Positions 56,769 to 64,000 of a stretch of DNA of 64,000 nucleotides are shown piece by piece. Under the pieces are notes generated by a model that made no database searches, was not told the origin of the DNA, and was given only the letters and a program-made list of their open reading frames with translations. The DNA lies in the NCBI RefSeq assembly GCF_024746815.1, contig NZ_CP080525.1, positions 2,852,001-2,916,000 of the forward strand. Reading direction: 5' to 3'. Numbering within the stretch: position 1 is the first letter of the stretch; each line of letters starts with the position of its first letter. The position numbers were made by a program, and so were the translations under genes. The DNA is from Mesorhizobium sp. AR07. Its GTDB lineage: Bacteria; Pseudomonadota; Alphaproteobacteria; Rhizobiales; Rhizobiaceae.

Positions 56769-57962
56769 AAAGAACGCCTGTATCCCCGTCTGCGCCCTGC
56801 CCAGGATCAGCGCGTGCACGTCATGCGTGCCCTCATAGGTGTTGACCGTCTCCAGGTTCTGCGCGTGGCGCATGACGTGGTAGCCGATCTGGATGCCGTT
56901 GCCGCCATGCATGTCGCGGGCCTGGCGGGCGATGTCGAGCGCCTTGCCGCAATTGTTGCGCTTGACGATCGAGATCATCTCAGGCGCCATCTTGCCTTCG
57001 TCCAACAGCCGTCCGACGCGCAACGATGCCTGCAGCCCCAACGCGATCTCGGTCTGCATGTCGGCGAGCTTCTTCTGGTACAGCTGCGTGCCGGCCAGCG
57101 GCTTGCCGAACTGCTTGCGGTCGAGGCCGTACTGGCGGGCGCGGTGCCAGCAATCTTCCGCGGCACCCATCGAGCCCCAGGAAATGCCGAAACGAGCCCG
57201 GTTGAGGCAGCCGAACGGGCCGCCAAGGCCCTTGGCTTTGGGCAGCAGCGCGTCCTCGCCGACTTCGACGCCTTCCATCACCACTTCACCGGTGATCGAA
57301 GCCCGCAACGACAGCTTGCCGCCGATCTTGGGTGCCGAAAGCCCCTTCATGCCCTTTTCCAGCACGAAGCCGCGGATCTCGTCCTTGCCGTTCTCGCCCT
57401 TCAATTTCGCCCAGACGACGAACACGTCGGCGACCGGCGCGTTGGAAATCCACATCTTGGAGCCGGAGAGCTTGTAGCCGTTGGCGGTCTTCTCGGCGCG
57501 CGTCTTCATGCCGCCCGGGTCGGAGCCGGCATCCGGCTCGGTCAGGCCGAAGCAGCCGATCCACTCGCCGCTGGCAAGCTTGGGCAGATACTTCTTGCGC
57601 TGTTCATCGGAGCCATAGGCGTAGATCGGATACATCACCAGCGACGACTGCACGCTCATCATCGAGCGATAGCCGGAATCGACGCGCTCCACTTCGCGCG
57701 CGACCAGCCCGTAGGTCACATAGTTGGCGCCGAGCCCGCCGAATTCCTCGGGAATGTTGATGCCGAGCAGACCGGCCTCGCCCATCTCGCGAAAGATCGC
57801 CGTGTCGAAGGTCTCGTTGAGATAGGCGTCCTCGATGCGAGGCGCGAGCTTGTCGGCGGCGAAGGCCGCGGCACCATCGCGCACCATGCGCTCGTCTTCC
57901 GAAAGCTGGTCCTCGATCAGGAACGGGTCTTCCCAGACGAAGGTATTCTTGTCGGCGGCCAT
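56766..57962 (-). CDS. gcdH: Glutaryl-CoA dehydrogenase
   Basis: A 398-residue FAD-dependent acyl-CoA dehydrogenase. GcdH features are the N-terminal [18 protein letters not shown], acyl-CoA dehydrogenase signature [15 protein letters not shown], and the C-terminal catalytic Glu in [20 protein letters not shown]. It oxidises and decarboxylates glutaryl-CoA to crotonyl-CoA in lysine, tryptophan and glutarate breakdown. It is divergent from a LysR gene, the usual regulator arrangement for gcdH. The gap holds a copy of repeat R2. Confidence 0.95.
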   Translation of the reverse strand: MAADKNTFVWEDPFLIEDQLSEDERMVRDGAAAFAADKLAPRIEDAYLNETFDTAIFREMGEAGLLGINIPEEFGGLGANYVTYGLVAREVERVDSGYRSMMSVQSSLVMYPIYAYGSDEQRKKYLPKLASGEWIGCFGLTEPDAGSDPGGMKTRAEKTANGYKLSGSKMWISNAPVADVFVVWAKLKGENGKDEIRGFVLEKGMKGLSAPKIGGKLSLRASITGEVVMEGVEVGEDALLPKAKGLGGPFGCLNRARFGISWGSMGAAEDCWHRARQYGLDRKQFGKPLAGTQLYQKKLADMQTEIALGLQASLRVGRLLDEGKMAPEMISIVKRNNCGKALDIARQARDMHGGNGIQIGYHVMRHAQNLETVNTYEGTHDVHALILGRAQTGIQAFF

Positions 57963-57977
57963 GGCTCTCTCCCAATT

Positions 57978-58040
57978 GATGCAGGTCGCCCAAAGTATTC
58001 AGCGGTTTGGGATGACGACATGCATGAAGCAAAATCTTGG
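57978..58040. repeat. Intergenic palindromic repeat R2, copy b
   Basis: Diverged copy of the element at 22632-22733: GATGCAGGTCGCCCAAAG at the left, GACGACATGCAT at the right, then AAGCAAA. It lies 15 bp upstream of the gcdH start, inside the divergent gcdH-lysR control region, and so may displace or form part of the promoter. Confidence 0.75.
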
Positions 58041-58115
58041 CCCGGCTTATCGACCTGCGGCTTGAAAAAATCAAACGAAATTGCTTCACCGATCAATGAG
58101 CGTTAGGAATGGATC

Positions 58116-59012
58116 ATGAGTGTCCAGCGCCGCCTTTTGCCCAACATCAGCGCCCTTGCCGCCTTCGAGGCGGTGGCCCGCCTCGGCAGTTTCACCGCCG
58201 CCGCCCAGGAACTGGATTTGACCCAGGGCGCGGTCAGCCGACAGATCAGATTGCTGGAGGATCAGTTCGGTCGCCGGCTGTTCGAACGTGACAGCCGCAA
58301 TGTCAGGCTGTCGACAGCAGGCGAAATCTATGCCGACGCGGTGCGTTCAGCGCTTGGCCAGTTGCGTGACGCGGCCCTTGGATTGATGAGCAATCGGCAT
58401 AGCGGCATCCTGAACCTCGCCATCTTGCCGACCTTCGGCACGCGCTGGCTGATGCCGATGATCCCCGATTTCGTCGAAAACAATCCTGATATCACAATCA
58501 ACTTCGTCACCCGCGTCGGCCGCTTCGACTTTGCCCGCGAGCGGCTGGATGCCGCCATCCACTATGGCCTGCCTGACTGGCCGGAGGCCGACTCGACGCT
58601 GCTCGTGCGCGAAACGGTGGCGCCGGTCGTGTCGCCGGAATTTCTCGCCGGCCGCGCCATCGCCTCACCGGCCGATATCGGCCGCTTGCCGCTGCTGCAC
58701 ATGACGACGCGCCCTGGCGCCTGGACCGAATGGTTCGAGCATCAGGGCCTGAGCGCCCCGACCGGACCAGGCATGCAGTTCGAACAGTTCGGCACCGCCG
58801 CCCAGGCCTGCATGGCAGGGCTCGGCGTGGCGCTTTTGCCGCAGATCCTCATCGCTGGCGAATTGCAGCGCGGCCAGCTCGTGCCGGCGCCCGGCCAGCC
58901 CATGCAAAGCCGCAGCGCCTATTACCTCGTCGTCCCGCACGACAAACGCGGCCACCCGCCGGTCGCCAGCTTTCGCGACTGGCTGCTGACGCATGTCGCT
59001 CCGCAGATTTGA
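58116..59012 (+). CDS. LysR-family transcriptional regulator (GcvA-like)
   Basis: A 298-residue LysR regulator of normal length. The N-terminal helix-turn-helix is ALAAFEAVARLGSFTAAAQE with LTQGAVSRQIRLLEDQFG; the substrate-binding domain covers about residues 95-298. Sequence character is that of the GcvA-like group, in which the gcdH regulators also fall. Divergent from gcdH, so most likely its activator, responding to glutarate or glutaryl-CoA (inference). Confidence 0.9.
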   Translation: MSVQRRLLPNISALAAFEAVARLGSFTAAAQELDLTQGAVSRQIRLLEDQFGRRLFERDSRNVRLSTAGEIYADAVRSALGQLRDAALGLMSNRHSGILNLAILPTFGTRWLMPMIPDFVENNPDITINFVTRVGRFDFARERLDAAIHYGLPDWPEADSTLLVRETVAPVVSPEFLAGRAIASPADIGRLPLLHMTTRPGAWTEWFEHQGLSAPTGPGMQFEQFGTAAQACMAGLGVALLPQILIAGELQRGQLVPAPGQPMQSRSAYYLVVPHDKRGHPPVASFRDWLLTHVAPQI

Positions 59013-59023
59013 CTTGGTCAGTT

Positions 59024-59038
59024 TATCAAAAATTGATA
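59024..59038. promoter_or_regulatory. Candidate ParD operator
   Basis: Perfect inverted repeat TATCAA / TTGATA with a 3-base spacer, 26 bp upstream of the antitoxin start in an AT-rich stretch. Position and symmetry fit autorepression by a ribbon-helix-helix antitoxin. Confidence 0.55.
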
Positions 59039-59064
59039 ATATTGGATAAAACGAAAGGAAAATC

Positions 59065-59319
59065 ATGCCTGCCAGTTACAGCATCGGCTCCCGTTATGAG
59101 ACATTGGTACGCGAGTTGGTAGAAAGCGGCCGCTATGCCAGCGCCAGTGAAGTTGTGCGCGATAGCCTGCGGCTGCTGGAAGAGCGCGAAGAGCAGCGCG
59201 AGGCAAAGCTTGTCGCGTTGCGTGAGGACATCCGCAAAGGCGTAGAAAGTGGCCCGGGCATACCGGCCGAGCAAGTGTTTCAACGTTTGGAAGCAAAATA
59301 CAGCGGCGGAAAGCCGTGA
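59065..59319 (+). CDS. parD: ParD-family antitoxin
   Basis: An 84-residue type II antitoxin. The N-terminal ribbon-helix-helix is SYSIGSRYETLVRELVESGR, followed by SASEVVRDSLRLLEERE, and a charged C-terminal tail that wraps the toxin. GAAAGGAAAATC precedes the ATG. The toxin gene starts 3 bases after its stop. It binds DNA and neutralises ParE; the palindrome at 59024-59038 is a likely operator. Confidence 0.93.
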   Translation: MPASYSIGSRYETLVRELVESGRYASASEVVRDSLRLLEEREEQREAKLVALREDIRKGVESGPGIPAEQVFQRLEAKYSGGKP

Positions 59320-59322
59320 AGA

Positions 59323-59628
59323 ATGGCGGTCATATTCGCGCCAGCGGCCTCCCAGGACATCGAAGAGATCAGCGACTACATCCATGCCGAAAATCCAGCC
59401 GCGGCTCGGCGCTTGATTGCTGGGCTGAGGGAACGCTGTGACCGTATTGAAGACACGCCGCGTGGTGGCGTTTCGCGCTCTGCCCTATGGCCCGGGCTAC
59501 GCTCAATTGCATTTCAGCGCTATGTGATTTTCTACACTGCACGCGGCGACGAGGTGCGTATTGAACGCATTTTGCACGGCGCCCGCGACATCCCGACAAT
59601 TTTCGAGGAACCGAGCAATGATCCTTGA
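59323..59628 (+). CDS. parE: ParE-family toxin
   Basis: A 101-residue toxin of the RelE/ParE superfamily: VIFAPAASQDIEEISDYIHA, LIAGLRERCDRIEDTPRGG, then RSIAFQRYVIFYTARGDEV and RIERILHGARDI. All core strands are present. ParE toxins poison DNA gyrase. It is in a tight pair with ParD and looks intact, so the pair may be active as a chromosomal toxin-antitoxin module. Confidence 0.93.
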   Translation: MAVIFAPAASQDIEEISDYIHAENPAAARRLIAGLRERCDRIEDTPRGGVSRSALWPGLRSIAFQRYVIFYTARGDEVRIERILHGARDIPTIFEEPSNDP

Positions 59629-59668
59629 ACCTTCGTGTTCACCTGGCTCCTTTGGACTAAATCTCGTC

Positions 59669-59684
59669 AGGCACGGACGTGCCT
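59669..59684. terminator. Possible terminator between convergent parE and tex
   Basis: Perfect but short stem AGGCAC / GTGCCT with a 4-base loop (GGAC), in the 75-bp gap between two convergent genes. There is no clear T run, so this is a weak call. Confidence 0.35.
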
Positions 59685-59703
59685 AGCATCTGTCGCGAAA
59701 CAC

Positions 59704-62028
59704 CTACTTCCGCTTCAGCGCATCGGCCAACGCCGCGCCGAACGCGCCCTGTTGCGCCGGCCGCTCCGGCTGGCGCGGCGGCGCCGGTGAACGCGGCGCC
59801 GGCTTGCCGCCGCCAGTGTCGCGCGGCCCACCGCGCGATGCGCCGCCCTCGCCGCCATCCTTGCGCATCGAAAGCGCGATGCGCTTGCGCTTGATGTCGA
59901 CATCGACGACCCGCACTTTCACCACGTCACCCGCCTTGACCACCTCATGCGCGTCCTTGATGAAACGGTCGGCCAGTTGCGAGACGTGCACTAGGCCGTC
60001 CTGGTGCACACCGATATCGACGAAGGCGCCGAAGGCCGCGACATTGGTCACCGTGCCCTCCAAAAGCATGCCGGGCTTCAGATCCTTGATGTCGTCGACG
60101 CCGTCGGCGAAGGTGGCGGTCTTGAAGCCGGGGCGCGGATCGCGGCCGGGCTTTTCCAGCTCCGCCAGGATGTCGCGCACCGTCGGCAAGCCGAAACGCT
60201 CGTCGACGAAGACGCGCGGATCGAGGGCCTTGAGCGCAGCGCTATCGCCCATCAGCGCGCGCACGTCGCGGCCGCAGGCGGCGACGATCTTCTTGGCCAC
60301 GCCATAGGCTTCCGGATGCACCGACGAGGCATCGAGCGGCTCGCTGCCATTGGCAATGCGCAGGAAGCCGGCGCATTGCTCGAACGCGCGGGGTCCAAGG
60401 CGGGAAACCTTGAGCAAATCCTTCCGGCTGGCGAAGGGACCGGTCGCGTCGCGGTGCGCGACGATGGCGTCGGCGAGCGACGCGCCGAGACCTGAAACGC
60501 GCGCCAGCAGCGGCGCCGAAGCGGTGTTGAGATCGACGCCGACCGCGTTGACCGCATCCTCGACCACCGCTTCCAGCGAGCGGCCGAGCCGGTACTGGTC
60601 GACATCATGCTGGTATTGGCCGACGCCGATCGATTTTGGTTCGATCTTGACCAGTTCTGCCAACGGATCCTGCAGGCGCCGGGCGATCGACACCGCGCCA
60701 CGCAGCGACACGTCGAGGCCGGGGAATTCCGCCGCCGCCGTCGCCGAAGCCGAATAGACCGAGGCGCCGGCCTCGCTGACGATCACCTTCAGCGGCTTCG
60801 GCCCGCCATCCGCCGGCATCTCGGACAGCATGTCGGCAACCAGCTTTTCCGTGTCGCGGCTGCCGGTGCCGTTGCCGATCGAGATCAGCTCGACCTTGTG
60901 CAGGCGAATGAGTTTGGCCAGTTCCGCCTGCGTGCCGCGCACGTCGTTCCTGGGCGGGAACGGATAGACCGTCGTCGTCGTCAGCACCTTGCCGGTGCCG
61001 TCGACCACCGCCACCTTGACGCCGGTGCGGATGCCGGGGTCGAGCCCCATCGTGGCGCGCGAACCGGCAGGTGCTGCCAGCAGCAGATCCTTCAGATTGC
61101 GGGCAAAGACATGGATCGCCTCTTCCTCGGCCCGCTCACGCAGATCGCGCATCAGGTCGAGCGTCAGGTGCAGCGACAGCTTTATCCGCCAGGTCCAGCC
61201 CGCCACCTCCATCAGCCAGCGGTCGCCCGGCAGGCTGCCGCCGATCGCATAGGCATTGGCGATCGTCCGCTCGACCGGCTTCACCGGCGAGGTGTCGTCG
61301 GCATCGACCTCGATGTCGAGCGACAGCATTTCCTCGTTGCGGCCGCGCAGCATCGCGAGCGCGCGATGGCTCGGCACATTTGCCCAGCGTTCGACATGGT
61401 CGAAATAGTCCGAGAATTTGGCGCCGGCCTCTTGCTTGCCGTCGACAACCCGAGCCCGCATGAAGGCGCGTTCCTTCATGTAGGTGCGCAATTTGCCGAC
61501 CAGGTCGGCATTCTCGGCGAACTGTTCCGACAGGATGTCGCGCGCGCCCTCGAGTGCTGCCTTGGCGTCGGCCACCTCTTCTGTGACATAGGCCAACGCC
61601 AGTTCGGCCGGGACCAGCGAACGATCGGCAAGGATAGCTTCGGCCAGCGGCCCCAACCCGCGCTCCCTGGCGATCTCGGCCTTGGTCCGGCGCTTGGGCT
61701 TGTAGGGCAGATAGATGTCTTCCAGCTCCGCCTTGGTGGTGGCGGCGACGATCTTGCCTTCAAGCTCGGCGGTCAGCTTGCCCTGCTCGCGGATCGAGCC
61801 GAGAATGGTGTCGCGGCGCGCGTCGAGTTCGCGCAGATAGGCGAGCCGTTCGGCAAGCAGGCGCAATTGCGTGTCGTCAAGCCCGCCGGTGACTTCCTTG
61901 CGATAGCGCGCCACGAATGGCACCGTCGCGCCTTCGTCCAGCAGTTCGATCGCCGCCGCCGCCTGTTCGGGCCGCGCGGTGATCTCGGCCGCGATGATGG
62001 CTGCAATGCGCTTGATGTCGGATGCCAT
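59704..62028 (-). CDS. tex: Tex-family RNA-binding transcription accessory protein
   Basis: A 774-residue protein, normal length for Tex. The N-terminal helical part begins [21 protein letters not shown] YqgF-like domain lies around [20 protein letters not shown] and a helix-hairpin-helix part around [20 protein letters not shown]. The S1 RNA-binding domain is near residues 640-715 ([20 protein letters not shown]), followed by a Gly/Pro/Arg-rich tail. The start at 62028 has AGGAACGAC upstream; the frame runs 12 codons higher. Tex is a widely conserved nucleic-acid-binding protein involved in transcription and RNA handling. Confidence 0.95.
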   Translation of the reverse strand: MASDIKRIAAIIAAEITARPEQAAAAIELLDEGATVPFVARYRKEVTGGLDDTQLRLLAERLAYLRELDARRDTILGSIREQGKLTAELEGKIVAATTKAELEDIYLPYKPKRRTKAEIARERGLGPLAEAILADRSLVPAELALAYVTEEVADAKAALEGARDILSEQFAENADLVGKLRTYMKERAFMRARVVDGKQEAGAKFSDYFDHVERWANVPSHRALAMLRGRNEEMLSLDIEVDADDTSPVKPVERTIANAYAIGGSLPGDRWLMEVAGWTWRIKLSLHLTLDLMRDLRERAEEEAIHVFARNLKDLLLAAPAGSRATMGLDPGIRTGVKVAVVDGTGKVLTTTTVYPFPPRNDVRGTQAELAKLIRLHKVELISIGNGTGSRDTEKLVADMLSEMPADGGPKPLKVIVSEAGASVYSASATAAAEFPGLDVSLRGAVSIARRLQDPLAELVKIEPKSIGVGQYQHDVDQYRLGRSLEAVVEDAVNAVGVDLNTASAPLLARVSGLGASLADAIVAHRDATGPFASRKDLLKVSRLGPRAFEQCAGFLRIANGSEPLDASSVHPEAYGVAKKIVAACGRDVRALMGDSAALKALDPRVFVDERFGLPTVRDILAELEKPGRDPRPGFKTATFADGVDDIKDLKPGMLLEGTVTNVAAFGAFVDIGVHQDGLVHVSQLADRFIKDAHEVVKAGDVVKVRVVDVDIKRKRIALSMRKDGGEGGASRGGPRDTGGGKPAPRSPAPPRQPERPAQQGAFGAALADALKRK

Positions 62029-62156
62029 GTCGTTCCTGCTCTCGTCGAAAAGAGCGGCGACCATAGGCGCAGACGTTCAGTCCGCCAACCGCCGCGTTTT
62101 GATCGGCCTGGCGGGTCCACAGGAAAGCGTAAGCCAGTGTGGCGGCTTGAGGGGAA

Positions 62157-63338
62157 TCAGACGATGCGGCTCAGCGCCTCGAAAAAGGCGACGATCTCGA
62201 CATCGAGCAGATCGTCGACCGGCTCCGGCTGCGACGCCATCTTGGCGATCACCACTTCGGTCCTGGGATCGACATAGAGCCACTGGCCGTGGATGCCGAT
62301 GCCGCAATAGGCGCCGCTCGGCAGACCCGTCTGATACCATTTGTTGCGGTAGCGGCCCTTCGGGAACAGCGGCAGCATCGCGCCGCGCTGCCAGGCTTCA
62401 GCACTGCCGCCGGTGGCAGTCGTATCGCGCACCCAGGCTTCGGACACGACGCGACGGCCATTGGCCGTGCCACCCTGTCGCATCATCTCACCGACACGCG
62501 CCAAATCGCGCGGCGTTACCGACATCCCGCCGGCGGTGCGCGCCGTGCCTTCCATGTCGACACCGATCGAGGCTTCGCTGACGGCGCCGAGCGGCAGCCA
62601 CAGTTTGTCGCGCATCAGGTCGGTGAAGCGCTGGCCGGAGGCGCGCTCGAGCAGGATGCCGAGCAGGTCGGAGTTGGGCGAACGATAGCGGAAGGTCTGG
62701 CCATGCGGCTCGGCAAGCCGCTGCAGGGTCAGGATGAATTGGCGCAGGCTTTCCGTGCCACCGCCTGGGTTCCACAACGTGGCGCGGCGATAGCGGGCAA
62801 AGGCGCTTTCCGGATCGAGATAGGCCTCCTCGAAATCGAGACTGACGCTCATGTCGAGCACATGCCGCACGCTGGCATCGACATAGGCCGAGCCGGCGGC
62901 TTCCGATATGTATTGCGTTACCGGCGCTTCCGGATCGAACACCCCCTCGCCTTCCAATATGCCGGCGACGATGGCGGTCAGCGACTTGCTGATCGAAAAG
63001 ATGATGTGGCGGGCGCCGAAATCCATATGCGGCGCGAACCAGTCGCCGATGACCTTGCCGCCTTTCATCACCGTCAGCGCGTCGGTGCTTGAGCGTGCGA
63101 GAAAATCAGCCACGGTCTCCGGCGCGCCGGCGATCGTAATTTTGTCACTGAGCAGCCCGTTCATATCCCGGACCGGTGTCTCGACACCACCCGGCGAGGC
63201 CGCCACGCGCGCGGTCGGCACCAGTTCGCCGAGATTCTGGAACGACCAGCGGTTGAACGGGCTTTCGCGCCAGTTGGCGAGCAGCACCTGGTTGCGGCGG
63301 AAGCCGTATCGGGTCTCGAACGCGGTCTTGCCAGTCAT
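62157..63338 (-). CDS. Serine hydrolase, beta-lactamase family (class C-like)
   Basis: A 393-residue serine hydrolase of the beta-lactamase/penicillin-binding family. The active-site SxxK is in FSISKSLTAIVAG near residue 118, and the Tyr motif is in FRYRSPNSDLLGILLE. No signal peptide is seen, so it is likely cytoplasmic. Family members include esterases, amidases and peptidases; substrate unknown. The next gene upstream on the same strand, 33 bp away, is a relative, so the two form a tandem pair. Confidence 0.88.
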   Translation of the reverse strand: MTGKTAFETRYGFRRNQVLLANWRESPFNRWSFQNLGELVPTARVAASPGGVETPVRDMNGLLSDKITIAGAPETVADFLARSSTDALTVMKGGKVIGDWFAPHMDFGARHIIFSISKSLTAIVAGILEGEGVFDPEAPVTQYISEAAGSAYVDASVRHVLDMSVSLDFEEAYLDPESAFARYRRATLWNPGGGTESLRQFILTLQRLAEPHGQTFRYRSPNSDLLGILLERASGQRFTDLMRDKLWLPLGAVSEASIGVDMEGTARTAGGMSVTPRDLARVGEMMRQGGTANGRRVVSEAWVRDTTATGGSAEAWQRGAMLPLFPKGRYRNKWYQTGLPSGAYCGIGIHGQWLYVDPRTEVVIAKMASQPEPVDDLLDVEIVAFFEALSRIV

Positions 63339-63371
63339 GGCGTTTCCTTCCGGGTCGTTTCTTTTTGAGAT

Positions 63372-64000
63372 TCAGGCAAGCGCGGCGGCGATGGCGTGCA
63401 CCGCCTTCAGCGTCGCCACCGAGTAGGCGACATTGCCGAAATCCGGATAGGTCGAAAGCTTGACCACGACCGTTCGCGTATCCCAGTCGATATGGATCAT
63501 CTGTCCGAACACGCCCCGGCATATCAGCGCGCGCGAGCGTGGATTCTCGATCCAGAACTGGTTGCGGTAGCTGCCCTCGGGCAGGCTGGGGCTGAAGTCC
63601 GGCCCGTGCCTGCCGTTGCGCGTCGCCTCGATCCAGTCGGCCGGCACGACGCCGCCGCCATTGTCGAGGATCAGCTGGCCGAAGCGGCCATAGTCGCGCA
63701 GCGTCGCGTTGAAACCGCCATCGGCGACCGCATAGCCTGCGCTGTCGACGGTGAAACAGGCGCTTTCCTCGGCGCCGAGCTTTTGCCAGAGTTCTTCCGA
63801 AACCAGCTGCGGCAGACGTTTTCCGGTCACCCGCTCCATGATGAAGGCGAGTACGTCGGTCTCGATCGAACGATATTCGAAGGCAGCCCCATGCGGGCGG
63901 GTCGTCTCCTTCAAACCCAGGATCAGCTCGAACATGTGCGAGGGCCAGCGAAAGGCCGGATCGCTGCCCGGCGGCACCGGCTTCCAGCCGGTCGCGACAT
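63372..64000 (-). CDS. Serine hydrolase, beta-lactamase family, partial
   Basis: C-terminal ~209 residues of a gene that continues beyond the right edge; the frame is open to the last base (VATGWKPVPPGSDPAFRW at the edge). The Tyr motif region is FEYRSIETDVLAFIMERVTG. It resembles the downstream tandem hydrolase: GSYRNQFWIENPRSRALICR corresponds to GRYRNKWYQTGLPSGAYCGI. The SxxK serine lies outside the window. Probably co-transcribed with the hydrolase at 62157-63338. Confidence 0.85.
   Translation of the reverse strand, partial: VATGWKPVPPGSDPAFRWPSHMFELILGLKETTRPHGAAFEYRSIETDVLAFIMERVTGKRLPQLVSEELWQKLGAEESACFTVDSAGYAVADGGFNATLRDYGRFGQLILDNGGGVVPADWIEATRNGRHGPDFSPSLPEGSYRNQFWIENPRSRALICRGVFGQMIHIDWDTRTVVVKLSTYPDFGNVAYSVATLKAVHAIAAALA

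Overview
The window looks like chromosomal DNA of an alphaproteobacterium of the order Hyphomicrobiales, most like Mesorhizobium. Evidence: high GC, dense coding, many ABC uptake systems, IalB and DUF4189 proteins, and three families of intergenic palindromic repeats of the kind scattered through Mesorhizobium and Rhizobium genomes. No rRNA, tRNA or CRISPR array was seen. The genus is inferred by recognition, not by a database search. Layout, left to right. (1) 1-4917: a polyamine-type ABC importer (partial ATPase, two permeases, binding protein) followed by a GMC oxidoreductase, all on +. (2) 5039-11862, on -: a surface operon with a very large YadA-like trimeric autotransporter, an IalB-family protein, a membrane-anchored protein and a DUF4189 protein. 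Two paralogous AraC regulators lie upstream (12059-13657). (3) 13733-16102: a sparse, AT-richer accessory stretch with a small conserved-looking ORF, a DUF1993 protein and a frameshifted IS5-family element cut off at its right end. (4) 16099-21076: a LacI regulator, a fatty acid hydroxylase-superfamily protein and a simple-sugar ABC importer that appears to be decaying (shifted reading frame at the end of the binding protein, ATPase truncated before its signature motif). (5) 21169-24197: cardiolipin synthase, an EEP-family phosphatase/nuclease and a small secreted His/Asn-rich repeat protein. (6) 24261-34419: a catabolic regulon with a liv-type ABC importer, glutamine synthetase-like ligase, XRE-cupin regulator, N-formylglutamate amidohydrolase-family hydrolase, aldehyde dehydrogenase and SDR. 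Two copies of a shared palindromic motif lie in its two control regions. The gene set resembles a Puu/Ipu-type gamma-glutamylation pathway, probably for an amino alcohol or related amine. (7) 34562-42317: an MdtABC-type RND efflux operon. (8) 42549-45116: a small secreted protein, a 33-bp perfect palindrome flanked by 8-bp direct repeats, and a tandem pair of paralogous HTH proteins that share a duplicated leader. (9) 45166-48510: an ALDH7-type dehydrogenase and an ECF42-type sigma factor with its YciI/DGPF partner. (10) 48618-56543, on -: a type IB topoisomerase and a transglutaminase / circularly permuted ATP-grasp-alpha-E / DUF2126 cluster predicted to make or modify a peptide. (11) 56766-64000: glutaryl-CoA dehydrogenase with a divergent LysR regulator, a ParDE toxin-antitoxin pair, Tex, and two serine beta-lactamase-like hydrolases, the last one cut by the window edge. 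The best candidates for undescribed biology are the gamma-glutamylation regulon with its shared operator, the peptide-ligase cluster with its fused ATP-grasp/alpha-E protein, the palindrome flanked by direct repeats, and the repeat element that appears to supply the N-terminus of the IalB protein.
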